A stretch of DNA of 64,000 nucleotides, taken from assembly GCA_038251325.1 (NCBI GenBank), contig JBBSBL010000008.1, positions 4,160-68,159 on the forward strand, given 5' to 3'. Position numbers and translations under genes: made by a program. Positions 52,598-59,677 of this stretch are shown here, piece by piece (within the stretch, counting starts at the first letter, position 1; each line of letters begins with the position of its first letter). Source of the DNA: JBBSBL01 sp038251325. GTDB taxonomy: Bacteria; Actinomycetota; Thermoleophilia; Solirubrobacterales; Solirubrobacteraceae. The notes below the pieces were generated by a model. It did no database searches, was not told the origin of the DNA, and saw nothing but the letters and a program-made list of their open reading frames with translations.

Positions 52598-54571
52598 ATG
52601 GCTCGCCTCGGCGTCCTCGCCCTCCTCGCGCTCGCCCTCGCGGCGCTCACCGCCTCCGCGCAGGCGTGGCCGTCGCATCCGCGCGGCGCGGCATTCCGGG
52701 CCGGCGCGGCGAGCGTCGCCTTCACGCCCCCGGCGGCCGGGACGCTGCGCGCCGACCCCGCCGACTGCCTGACCGACGCCACGCGCGCGACGTACACGGG
52801 GCCGCGCCCGTTCGCCTTCACCGAGCCCTACGTCGACCGCTCCGGGGTCGGCCACTTCGAGGCCGGCGATCCGTATCTCGACTGCAACCACAACGGTCGC
52901 TGGGAGGGGAACCTGCTCGGCGGCGGGTCGGACACGCCGCGGTTCTTCACCCACGTCGCCGACCCGGTCGGGGCGCGGGCGCTCGCCGTGTCCCAGGGTC
53001 GGCGGACCATCGCGGTGGAGGTCGTCGACCAGGAGGGGCTCTTCAACCTCTTCCAGGATCGGATCCGCGCGAAGGTCGCGGCCGACGGCTACCGGCTCGG
53101 CGGCGTCTTCATCTCGGCCACGCACGACGAGTCGGCGCCAGACACCCTCGGCCTCTCCGGCGTCGAGCAGACCAGCTCCGGCGCGAACGACTACTTCGCC
53201 GACTATCTCGTCGCCCGCTCGGTGCGGGCGATCGAGCGCGCCGTCGACGCGCGGCGCCCGGCCCGCGTCCGCTACGCGCAGGCCACGGAGCCGCCCAACC
53301 TGCGCCAGTGCTGGTCCTCCTACCCGTTCGTCGACAACCGGCTCATGCCGACGCTGCAGGCGGTCGACGCGCGCGGGCGCGCGATCGCCACGCTCGCCGA
53401 CGTCTCCCAGCACGCGGAGACGCTGGGCTTCAACCCCGACCCGGTCGAGCGCACGTGGGTCTCCTCGGACTGGCCCCACTTCCTGCGCACCTCCCTGGAG
53501 CGGCGCTACGGCGGGGTCGCGATCGAGATGGCGGGATCGGTGGGCAGCGTCGAGACGCCCCAGGTCTTCCCCGCCCGGGTCTCGGCCGTGCCGCAGCGGT
53601 TCTCCAGCGAGTCCCACCCGGCCGGGTGCCGGACGCTGTTCGAGCCCGCCGGGACCCCGTTGCCGACGGGCTACCAGCGGGAGACGCGCGCGCTCGGCAC
53701 GCAGCTCGCGGGCGCGGTGATCGGCGCGCTCGACCACCACGCCACCATCTCGCGCTCGCGTGCGCTGTGGGGCCGGCGGGCCACCGTCTGCCTGCCGGTG
53801 ACGAACCTGTTCTTCCAGCTCGGCGGTCTCCTCGGCGTCTTCGGCCAGCGACAGACCTTCACCGCCGGGTGCGCGGCGCCCACGCCTCCGGGCCAGCTCG
53901 GCGCGGCGCTGCAGACGAGCGTCGCCGCCTTCCGGATCGGCGACGGCGAGTTCATCTCGGTGCCCGGCGAGGTCTTCCCATTCACCTACCTGCGCTCGTT
54001 CCTCGGGCCGGCGGACCTGCCCCACGCGGACGCCCCGCTTCCGCCCTGGCCGCTCCCGCACATGCACGCCCCCTACCGGTTCGTCAACGGGCTCGCCGAC
54101 GACATGCTCGGCTACATCTTCCCGCTGGGCAACGGCGTCGGCGTCCCGGGCGAGAACGGCAACGGCCTCGACCCCTCCGGAACCGACCGCTTCGGCTGCG
54201 GCCACTCTGACGACAGCGAGGCGGCGAGCTCCCACTCGGCCGACCTGCTCGGCACGGCGCTCGTCGGCCTGCTCGACCAGGGCCGGCGACGGGCCGAGCC
54301 GATCGTGACCGGCCGCTACGTGCTGCCCGGTGGCGCCCGGTCCCGGGATCCGCTCGGCGGCCCGGTGGTCAAGTGCGCCGTCGATCAGACCTACACGGCG
54401 GCGGGCCCGGCGGTGGCGGTCTGGATCGCGGGCCGGGGCGTGGTGCGCCCGGCGGCGTGGATGTCGCTGAGCGGCCGCCGCCAGGCGCGACCCGACCGTG
54501 ACACGCGCGGGTTCTTCACCCGCCGCGGCCGGAGGGTCTGGCTCGACGTGTTCCCGGACCTGCCGTCCTAG
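52598..54571 (+). CDS. Secreted ceramidase-like protein
   Basis: A 657-residue exported protein. The signal peptide is MARLGVLALLALALAALTAS followed by AQAW. The body has ASVAFTPPAAGTL, an EF-hand-like DPYLDCNHNGRWEGN, GVFISATHDESAPDTLGLSG and FISVPGEVFPFTYL. The ATHDESAPD segment corresponds to the SATHTHSGP zinc-site region of neutral/alkaline ceramidases, so a distant relation to that amidase family is likely. Catalytic function is not certain, as the segment is degenerate. The gene diverges from the GAP-family gene with 103 bases between the starts. Confidence 0.75.
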   Translation: MARLGVLALLALALAALTASAQAWPSHPRGAAFRAGAASVAFTPPAAGTLRADPADCLTDATRATYTGPRPFAFTEPYVDRSGVGHFEAGDPYLDCNHNGRWEGNLLGGGSDTPRFFTHVADPVGARALAVSQGRRTIAVEVVDQEGLFNLFQDRIRAKVAADGYRLGGVFISATHDESAPDTLGLSGVEQTSSGANDYFADYLVARSVRAIERAVDARRPARVRYAQATEPPNLRQCWSSYPFVDNRLMPTLQAVDARGRAIATLADVSQHAETLGFNPDPVERTWVSSDWPHFLRTSLERRYGGVAIEMAGSVGSVETPQVFPARVSAVPQRFSSESHPAGCRTLFEPAGTPLPTGYQRETRALGTQLAGAVIGALDHHATISRSRALWGRRATVCLPVTNLFFQLGGLLGVFGQRQTFTAGCAAPTPPGQLGAALQTSVAAFRIGDGEFISVPGEVFPFTYLRSFLGPADLPHADAPLPPWPLPHMHAPYRFVNGLADDMLGYIFPLGNGVGVPGENGNGLDPSGTDRFGCGHSDDSEAASSHSADLLGTALVGLLDQGRRRAEPIVTGRYVLPGGARSRDPLGGPVVKCAVDQTYTAAGPAVAVWIAGRGVVRPAAWMSLSGRRQARPDRDTRGFFTRRGRRVWLDVFPDLPS

Positions 54572-54731
54572 GTGTGTAAGTCCTACCCACCTGCTCATCC
54601 GGGGAAACCACACCCGAGCGGGGATCGAGGCGCTCGCCGAACACTAGCTCCTCCCGGTCCCCGTGGTAGGACCAGGTGTAGGGGTTCTCCGTGTAGCCCC
54701 TGGGCGCTAGGTCAGCCGGACGGCGCGACAT
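54516..54731 (-). CDS. Possible small protein or gene remnant
   Basis: A 71-codon reading frame from ATG 54731. The first 45 residues (MSRRPADLAPRGYTENPYTW, then SYHGDREELVFGERLDP) have a natural composition, rich in Tyr, Trp and acidic residues. The last part overlaps the end of the ceramidase-like gene on the other strand and is Arg/Gly-rich. No family is recognised. It may be a real small gene, or the leftover start of a longer one. Confidence 0.3.
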   Translation of the reverse strand: MSRRPADLAPRGYTENPYTWSYHGDREELVFGERLDPRSGVVSPDEQVGRTYTPRTAGPGTRRARPSGRGG

Positions 54732-55002
54732 GGAGATACTCGACCAAGGCGCTGGCGGATCATCCTCGCCAGCGAGTCTGGCACGCAGCCCGGGCGCAAA
54801 GCGGCGCGACCTGCCAGGGCCACGACGCCAGTTGAGGATACATGGTGATCTGAGCTTCATCGCGGGCGGGCGAACTCGACGGAGAAGTACCCATGCGAGT
54901 CCGTGGGACCCGCGCTGCCGCGCCGCACCGCCCCGAGGCTACGGTCGGCGAGGGTCGCGCGGCTCTCGGTCGCGGGCCGCACACGGGAAGAGGAGTGGTG
55001 GC
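54572..55002. other. 431-base region without a confident gene
   Basis: Between the ceramidase-like gene and the amine oxidase gene. It holds the possible small minus-strand frame and a perfect 8-bp inverted repeat (54750-54774). The last 100 bases are GC-rich and end with GAAGAGGAGTGGTGGC, a Shine-Dalgarno-like stretch before the ATG at 55003. Base composition in 54572-54850 is less GC-rich than the surrounding genes. No promoter could be assigned with confidence. Confidence 0.5.
54750..54774. repeat. Perfect 8-bp inverted repeat
   Basis: CGCTGGCG and CGCCAGCG flank a 9-base loop. It lies 179 bases after the ceramidase-like gene and has no T-run on either side, so it is not a standard intrinsic terminator. 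It could be an operator or an RNA hairpin in the leader of the amine oxidase gene. Confidence 0.5.
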
Positions 55003-56481
55003 ATGGGCGATTCCAGGATCACGCGACGCACCCTCGTCGGCGGCGCCGCGGCGGCCGCCGCCGGCGCCGCCGTGTCGAGGCCGTCCGGAGCACGAGCCGC
55101 ACGGGCGCGTCCCGCGCCGCGACGGGTCGACGTGGTCATCGTCGGCGCCGGTCTCGCCGGCCTGACGGCGGCGCGCCGGCTCGTCGCGGCCGGCCACTCG
55201 GTGGTCGTGCTCGAGGCGGACGACCGGGTCGGCTGGCGCACGGAGAACCGCTCGCTCGGGCGGGGCAAGGTGAGCGAGCTCATGGGCGAGTACGTCGGCC
55301 CGACGCAGGACCGGATCCGCGCGCTCGCGCGCGCGGTCGGCGTGAGGACGTTCAAGACCTACAACAAGGGCGACAACGTCCAGTACCTCGGCGGCAGGCG
55401 CTCGACCTACCCCGCGACGGGCCTCCCGACCGACCCGGCGGTCCTCGCCGACATCGGCTCGGCCCTGGGCAAGATCGACGCGATGGCGGCGCAGGTGCCC
55501 ATCGGGGCGCCGTGGCGCGCGGCGAAGGCGCGCGAGTGGGACTCGCAGACGCTCGAGACGTGGAAGCTCGCGACGTTCACGAGTCCCAGCGCCGCGAGCC
55601 TGTTCGACGCGGCCACCAACGCGATCTGGGGAGCCGACCCGCGCGACCTCTCGCTGCTGTTCGCGCTGTGGTACGTCCGCAGCGCCGGCAACGAGCGCAA
55701 CCCCGGGACCATCACCCGGCTCGTCACGACGCCGGGCGGAGCGCAGGACAGCCGCTTCGTCGGGGGCTCGCAGCTCATCTCGATCCGGGTCGCCGAGCGC
55801 CTCGGTCGGCGCGTGCTCGTCGACTCGCCGGTGCGCGGCATCGCCCAGAATCGTCGCGGCGTCACGGTGGTGTCCGACCGCCTGACGGCGCGCGCCAAGC
55901 GGGTGATCGTCACGGTCCCGCCCGGCGTCGCGCAACGGATCGACTACAGCCCCGAGCTCCCGGATCTGCGCGCGCAGCTCGTCCAGCGTTGGGCGCAGGG
56001 CTCGCTGATGAAGATCGAGGTGATCTACGACCGGCCGTTCTGGCGCGACGCCGGGCTCAGCGGGCAGGCCGTGTCCGACACCGGCCCGGCGCGCACGACG
56101 TTCGACAACTCGCCGCCCGACGGCCGGCCCGGCATTCTGTTCGGCTTCGTCGGCGGGCTCGACGCGCGCGAGTTCCTGCAGCGCCCGAAGGCGGCCCGGC
56201 GCGCCGCGGTGCTCGCGAACTACGCCACGTACTTCGGCGAGCGAGCGCGCCACCCGCGCTCCTACGACGAGGACACCGCCATGGACGAGCTGTGGATCCG
56301 GGGCTGCCCGACCGCCTACACCGCACCCGGTGTGCTCCTCGGCTACGGGCCGGCGATGCGGGCCCCGGTCGGACGGGTGCACTGGGCCGGCAGCGAGACC
56401 TCGACTTACTGGGCCGGCTACATGGACGGCGCGGTCCGCTCGGGGGAGCGCGCCGCGAGCGAGGTGATGCCGAAGCTGTGA
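55003..56481 (+). CDS. Tat-exported flavin amine oxidase
   Basis: A 492-residue flavoprotein. The N-terminus ITRRTLVGGAAAAAAGAAVS carries twin arginines and a hydrophobic stretch, a Tat signal. The FAD-binding motif is VDVVIVGAGLAGLTAARRLV with VVVLEADDRVGWRTENRSLG. The C-terminal flavin loop is VHWAGSETSTYWAGYMDGAV, followed by RSGERAASEV. These are standard for monoamine oxidase / polyamine oxidase relatives. The substrate is unknown; the enzyme should be folded with FAD before export and would release hydrogen peroxide outside. GGAAGAGGAG lies upstream of ATG 55003. Confidence 0.92.
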   Translation: MGDSRITRRTLVGGAAAAAAGAAVSRPSGARAARARPAPRRVDVVIVGAGLAGLTAARRLVAAGHSVVVLEADDRVGWRTENRSLGRGKVSELMGEYVGPTQDRIRALARAVGVRTFKTYNKGDNVQYLGGRRSTYPATGLPTDPAVLADIGSALGKIDAMAAQVPIGAPWRAAKAREWDSQTLETWKLATFTSPSAASLFDAATNAIWGADPRDLSLLFALWYVRSAGNERNPGTITRLVTTPGGAQDSRFVGGSQLISIRVAERLGRRVLVDSPVRGIAQNRRGVTVVSDRLTARAKRVIVTVPPGVAQRIDYSPELPDLRAQLVQRWAQGSLMKIEVIYDRPFWRDAGLSGQAVSDTGPARTTFDNSPPDGRPGILFGFVGGLDAREFLQRPKAARRAAVLANYATYFGERARHPRSYDEDTAMDELWIRGCPTAYTAPGVLLGYGPAMRAPVGRVHWAGSETSTYWAGYMDGAVRSGERAASEVMPKL

Positions 56482-56546
56482 TCAGCCCCGTGCGAGGAGT
56501 TCCGGCGCAAGGTGCGGCAGAACGACGCGGACGCCGTCAAGCAGCC

Positions 56547-56565
56547 AGAGGGGTCCTTACCCTCT
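56547..56565 (+). terminator. Weak terminator-like hairpin
   Basis: AGAGGG and CCCTCT form a 6-bp stem around a 7-base loop, 65 bases after the amine oxidase stop and before the start of the electron-transfer operon. Only CTT follows, with no real T-run, so its efficiency is uncertain. Confidence 0.35.
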
Positions 56566-56594
56566 CTTGGGGATGCGGCGGCAATGCTTTGCTC

Positions 56595-56933
56595 ATGGCG
56601 GACCGGCGGAGCCCCCTCCCTGACCGTGCCGCGGCTCGCGACGCCGGGCTGCGCCGCGTCCGCTGGGCCAACCGGGCGCTCGCCGTGGGCGCGGTGGCGC
56701 TCGCGATCGCCTTCTCGGCGGTCGCCGCGACGGCCCTGCCGGGAAGCTCGCGTGCCTCGCGCGTCGCACGGGGCCCGATCGCCGAGGCGCCGCGCGCCGC
56801 CGGGGTCCGCGGCCCGATGGCGCCCGACCCCTCCGCCCAGGGATCGACGCCGCCCGACGCCCAGGCCGCCGCCCCGCCCCCGCAGGCGCCCGCCGCACCG
56901 CCCGTGCCGCCGCCCGTGACCGCGCCGTCGTGA
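56595..56933 (+). CDS. Small proline-rich single-pass membrane protein
   Basis: A 112-residue protein of unknown function. A basic N-terminus (ADRRSPLPDRAAARDAGLRR) leads to one transmembrane helix (ALAVGAVALAIAFSAVAATA), followed by an extracytoplasmic tail rich in Ala and Pro (PPPQAPAAPPVPPPVTAPS). It is four bases upstream of the ferric-reductase-like gene and appears to be the first gene of the electron-transfer operon. The tail resembles flexible periplasmic stalks. The ATG at 56595 is preceded by no strong Shine-Dalgarno. Confidence 0.72.
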   Translation: MADRRSPLPDRAAARDAGLRRVRWANRALAVGAVALAIAFSAVAATALPGSSRASRVARGPIAEAPRAAGVRGPMAPDPSAQGSTPPDAQAAAPPPQAPAAPPVPPPVTAPS

Positions 56934-56937
56934 GCCC

Positions 56938-58068
56938 GTGGCCCTCGTGGAAGCGTCGGCGCTGACCACGGTCGCAACGAGCGGCCCGACCGCGCTGTGG
57001 TACCTCACCCGGGGGACCGGCGCCGTGACCCTCGTGCTGCTCACCGTGTCGGTGGTCCTCGGCGTCGCCGACGTCGAGCGCTGGCAGGGCCGGCGGACCC
57101 CGCGCTTCGTGATCGACGCGGTGCACCGCAACGTGTCGCTGCTCGTGATCGCGCTGCTGGCCGTGCACGCCGGCGTCGCGATCGTCGACGGGTTCGCGCC
57201 GATCACGCTCCTCGATGCGGTCGTCCCGTTCGGCTCCGGCTACCGGCCGCTGTGGCTCGGTCTCGGGGCGCTCGCGCTCGACCTGCTCGTCGCCGTCGCC
57301 CTGACGAGCGTCGTACGGGCGCGCCTCGGGTATCGCGGCTGGCGTGCCGTGCACTGGCTCGCGTACGCGAGCTTCCCGGTCGCCGTGCTCCACGGGCTCG
57401 GCACGGGCTCCGACGCGAAGCAGGGATGGCTCGTGGCGCTCGCGATCGCCTGCACCGCCGCGGTCGTCGTGGTGGCGGCGATCCGGATCACCGACGGGGC
57501 GATCGCTGACCCGACGGCTCGCGCCGCCGCCCTCGCCGTTCTCGCGCTCGTACCGGTCGCAGCCGCCGTGTGGGCCGCCCAGGGGCCGCTCGCAAGGGGC
57601 TGGGCCGGACGCGCGGGCACGCCGACGAAGCTGCTCGCCGCGGCCCGCGCACGCGCTACGACGGCCCCGCGCGCGCCCCGCCCCGCCGGCCCGCGGCTCT
57701 ACCACGCCCCGTTCGACGCGCGCCTCTCGGGCACGGTCAGCCAGCGCCAGCTCGTCGACGGGCTCGTCGAGGTCGACCTGGAGCTGCGCATGCGGGGCGG
57801 GCCGCCCGGCCGGCTGCTCGTCCGGATCATGGGCACGCCCTCGACCCGTGGCGGCGTCGACATGACCCAGGGGCCGGTGTACCTGGGGCCCGCCAACGCC
57901 ACGGGCCTGTACTCGGGCCGCGTCACCCAGCTCGCCGGGACGAGCCTGCGGGCGCGGGTGGCGACCCGTCACGGGTCGCGGCTCGACCTCGCCGTCGACC
58001 TCCAGCTCGACGGCGCCAGCGGCGTCGCGAACGGCAGCCTCCACGCATCGCCGGCGACCGCGGCATGA
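56938..58068 (+). CDS. Ferric-reductase-like transmembrane cytochrome b
   Basis: A 376-residue protein. About six membrane helices (residues 20-225) carry paired histidines suitable for b-type haem: VIDAVHRNVSLLVIALLAVH and WRAVHWLAYASFPVAVLHGL. This is the ferric reductase-like transmembrane domain. The C-terminal third is soluble and beta-rich (LVDGLVEVDLELRMRGGPPG, LDLAVDLQLDGASG) and contains no FAD or NAD motif, so electrons must come from another protein. The next genes, a NuoF-like flavoprotein and a ferredoxin, are the obvious candidates. Its stop overlaps the next start as ATGA. Confidence 0.87.
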   Translation: MALVEASALTTVATSGPTALWYLTRGTGAVTLVLLTVSVVLGVADVERWQGRRTPRFVIDAVHRNVSLLVIALLAVHAGVAIVDGFAPITLLDAVVPFGSGYRPLWLGLGALALDLLVAVALTSVVRARLGYRGWRAVHWLAYASFPVAVLHGLGTGSDAKQGWLVALAIACTAAVVVVAAIRITDGAIADPTARAAALAVLALVPVAAAVWAAQGPLARGWAGRAGTPTKLLAAARARATTAPRAPRPAGPRLYHAPFDARLSGTVSQRQLVDGLVEVDLELRMRGGPPGRLLVRIMGTPSTRGGVDMTQGPVYLGPANATGLYSGRVTQLAGTSLRARVATRHGSRLDLAVDLQLDGASGVANGSLHASPATAA

Positions 58069-59339
58069 GCGACCTCCCACGCCTGCTCGCCGGGATGCCG
58101 GTCTCCGGGACGGCGGGGCTCCGCGACCACGTCGCGACCCACGGTCCGCTCCCCTCCCCCCGGGATCTCGACGCCGCCGGCCTGCTCGACCTCGTCGAGC
58201 GCTCCGGGCTGCGCGGCCGCGGCGGCGCGGGCTTCCCGATGGGCGTGAAGCTCCACGCGGTCGCTCGCGGGCGGGGCGACGCGGTGGTCGTCGCCAACGG
58301 CACCGAGGGCGAGCCCGCGAGCGCCAAGGACCGGCTGCTGATGGCGGCATCGCCCCACCTCGTGCTCGACGGGATCGGCCTCGCGGCGGAGGCGATCGGC
58401 GCGCGCGACGCGATCGTCGCGGTCGCCGAGGACGACGCGGATTCGATCGGCGCGCTGCGTGGTGCGACCGCCGAGCGCCACGCGGGCGGCGCAGGCGGCC
58501 CGGCCGTGCACGTCGCCACGATCCCGCCCGGCTACCTGGCGGGCCAGGAGACGGCGCTGATCAGCGCGCTCGACGGCGGGCCGGCGCTCCCGACCGCGAC
58601 CCCGCCGCGGCCGAGCGAGCGCGGCCTCGGGCGGCGCCCCACGCTGGTGCAGAACGTCGAGACCCTCGCCCACCTCGCGCTGCTCGCCCGCCACGGCGAG
58701 GCGTGGTTCCGGGAGCTCGGATCGGAGGCCGAGCCCGGCTCGGCGCTCGTGACGCTGAGCGGTGAGCTCAGCGCCCCCGGCGTGTACGAGATCGAGCTCG
58801 GCACGACCCTCGGCGACGTCGTCGCCGACGCCGGCGGGGACCTGCTCCGCTCGCGCGCCGCGCTCGTGGGCGGTTACTTCGGGGCGTGGCTGGCCCCGGG
58901 AACGGCGCACGCCCTGCCGCTGGACGAGCACCACCTGCGTGCGCAGGGCGCGATGCTCGGGGCCGGCGTGATCGCCGTCCTGCCGAGGACCGCCTGCCCG
59001 GTCGCCGAAACCGTGCGCGTGGCGCGATGGATGGTCGATCAGCGCGCCGGCCAGTGCGGTCCGTGCGACCGCGGCCTGCCGGCGATCGCGGGCGCGCTCG
59101 AGGAGCTGGCGTCCGGCCGGACCTACAGCGGGATCCAGGCCGACCTCGCCCGCTGGTGCGGGCTCGTGCGCCATCGCGGCGCGTGCCGGCACCCCGACGG
59201 CACCGCGACGTTCGTCGCGAGCGCGTTGACGGAGTTCGCCGGCGAGTTCGCCGATCACGCCGAGCGCGGTCCATGCGACGCGTGCGATGCGCCGCCGGTG
59301 CTGCCGACCCCCCGCCGCATGGTGGCCGCCGCGGCATGA
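58065..59339 (+). CDS. NuoF-like NADH-binding iron-sulfur flavoprotein
   Basis: A 424-residue homologue of the 51-kDa subunit of complex I. FMN binding is seen in SGLRGRGGAGFPMGVKL, NADH binding in VVVANGTEGEPASAKDRLLM, and an SLBB domain in SGELSAPGVYEIELGTTLGD. The C-terminal 4Fe-4S region reads RAGQCGPCDRGLPAIAGALE where complex I has SCGxCxPC, so the first cysteine is missing. Two later cysteines (ARWCGLVRHRGACRH) could complete a cluster. Two more cysteines lie near the end (GPCDACD). It likely oxidises NADH and passes electrons to the ferredoxin or the cytochrome next to it. Confidence 0.9.
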   Translation: MSDLPRLLAGMPVSGTAGLRDHVATHGPLPSPRDLDAAGLLDLVERSGLRGRGGAGFPMGVKLHAVARGRGDAVVVANGTEGEPASAKDRLLMAASPHLVLDGIGLAAEAIGARDAIVAVAEDDADSIGALRGATAERHAGGAGGPAVHVATIPPGYLAGQETALISALDGGPALPTATPPRPSERGLGRRPTLVQNVETLAHLALLARHGEAWFRELGSEAEPGSALVTLSGELSAPGVYEIELGTTLGDVVADAGGDLLRSRAALVGGYFGAWLAPGTAHALPLDEHHLRAQGAMLGAGVIAVLPRTACPVAETVRVARWMVDQRAGQCGPCDRGLPAIAGALEELASGRTYSGIQADLARWCGLVRHRGACRHPDGTATFVASALTEFAGEFADHAERGPCDACDAPPVLPTPRRMVAAAA

Positions 59340-59551
59340 GCCACCGCATGCGCCTGGACCCGATCGCCTGCACCGCCCACGGGCTGTGCGCCGAGCTGCT
59401 GCCCGAGCGCATCGAGCTCGACGAGTGGGGCTACCCCATCGTCGACGGCGAGCCGCTCCCCCGCGAGCTCATCGACCTCGCCCGGCGCGCGGCGGACGCG
59501 TGCCCCGCGCTCGCGCTGCGCCTCGAGCGCGATCCCGGCCCCGAGCGCTGA
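59336..59551 (+). CDS. Single-cluster ferredoxin
   Basis: A 71-residue ferredoxin of the kind used by actinobacterial redox systems. The cluster motif is ACTAHGLCAELLPERIELDE with C-x5-C, and the last cysteine is in AADACPALAL. With only three cysteines it should hold a [3Fe-4S] cluster. WGYPIVDG is a typical family segment. ATG 59336 overlaps the NuoF-like stop as ATGA. Confidence 0.92.
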   Translation: MSHRMRLDPIACTAHGLCAELLPERIELDEWGYPIVDGEPLPRELIDLARRAADACPALALRLERDPGPER

Positions 59552-59613
59552 GGACGGTCGGGCCCGCCGAAGCCCGGGAGGCGGGCCGTCGCGTGGCTCC
59601 GTGGCCGCGGTTC

Positions 59614-59644
59614 TTGGACGCCCCCCCCCCGGCGCGGGTATAGG
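59614..59644 (+). promoter_or_regulatory. Promoter-like sequence with a C10 tract in the spacer
   Basis: TTGGAC (59614-59619) resembles a -35 element and TATAGG (59639-59644) a -10 element, with a 19-base spacer that includes ten consecutive C (59621-59630). The beta-helix gene starts 34 bases further on. Loss of one or two C would bring the spacer to 17-18 bases. The promoter call is by pattern only. Confidence 0.4.
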
Positions 59645-59677
59645 GTACGACGAGCGGCATCGAGGCAAGGGGGACGG

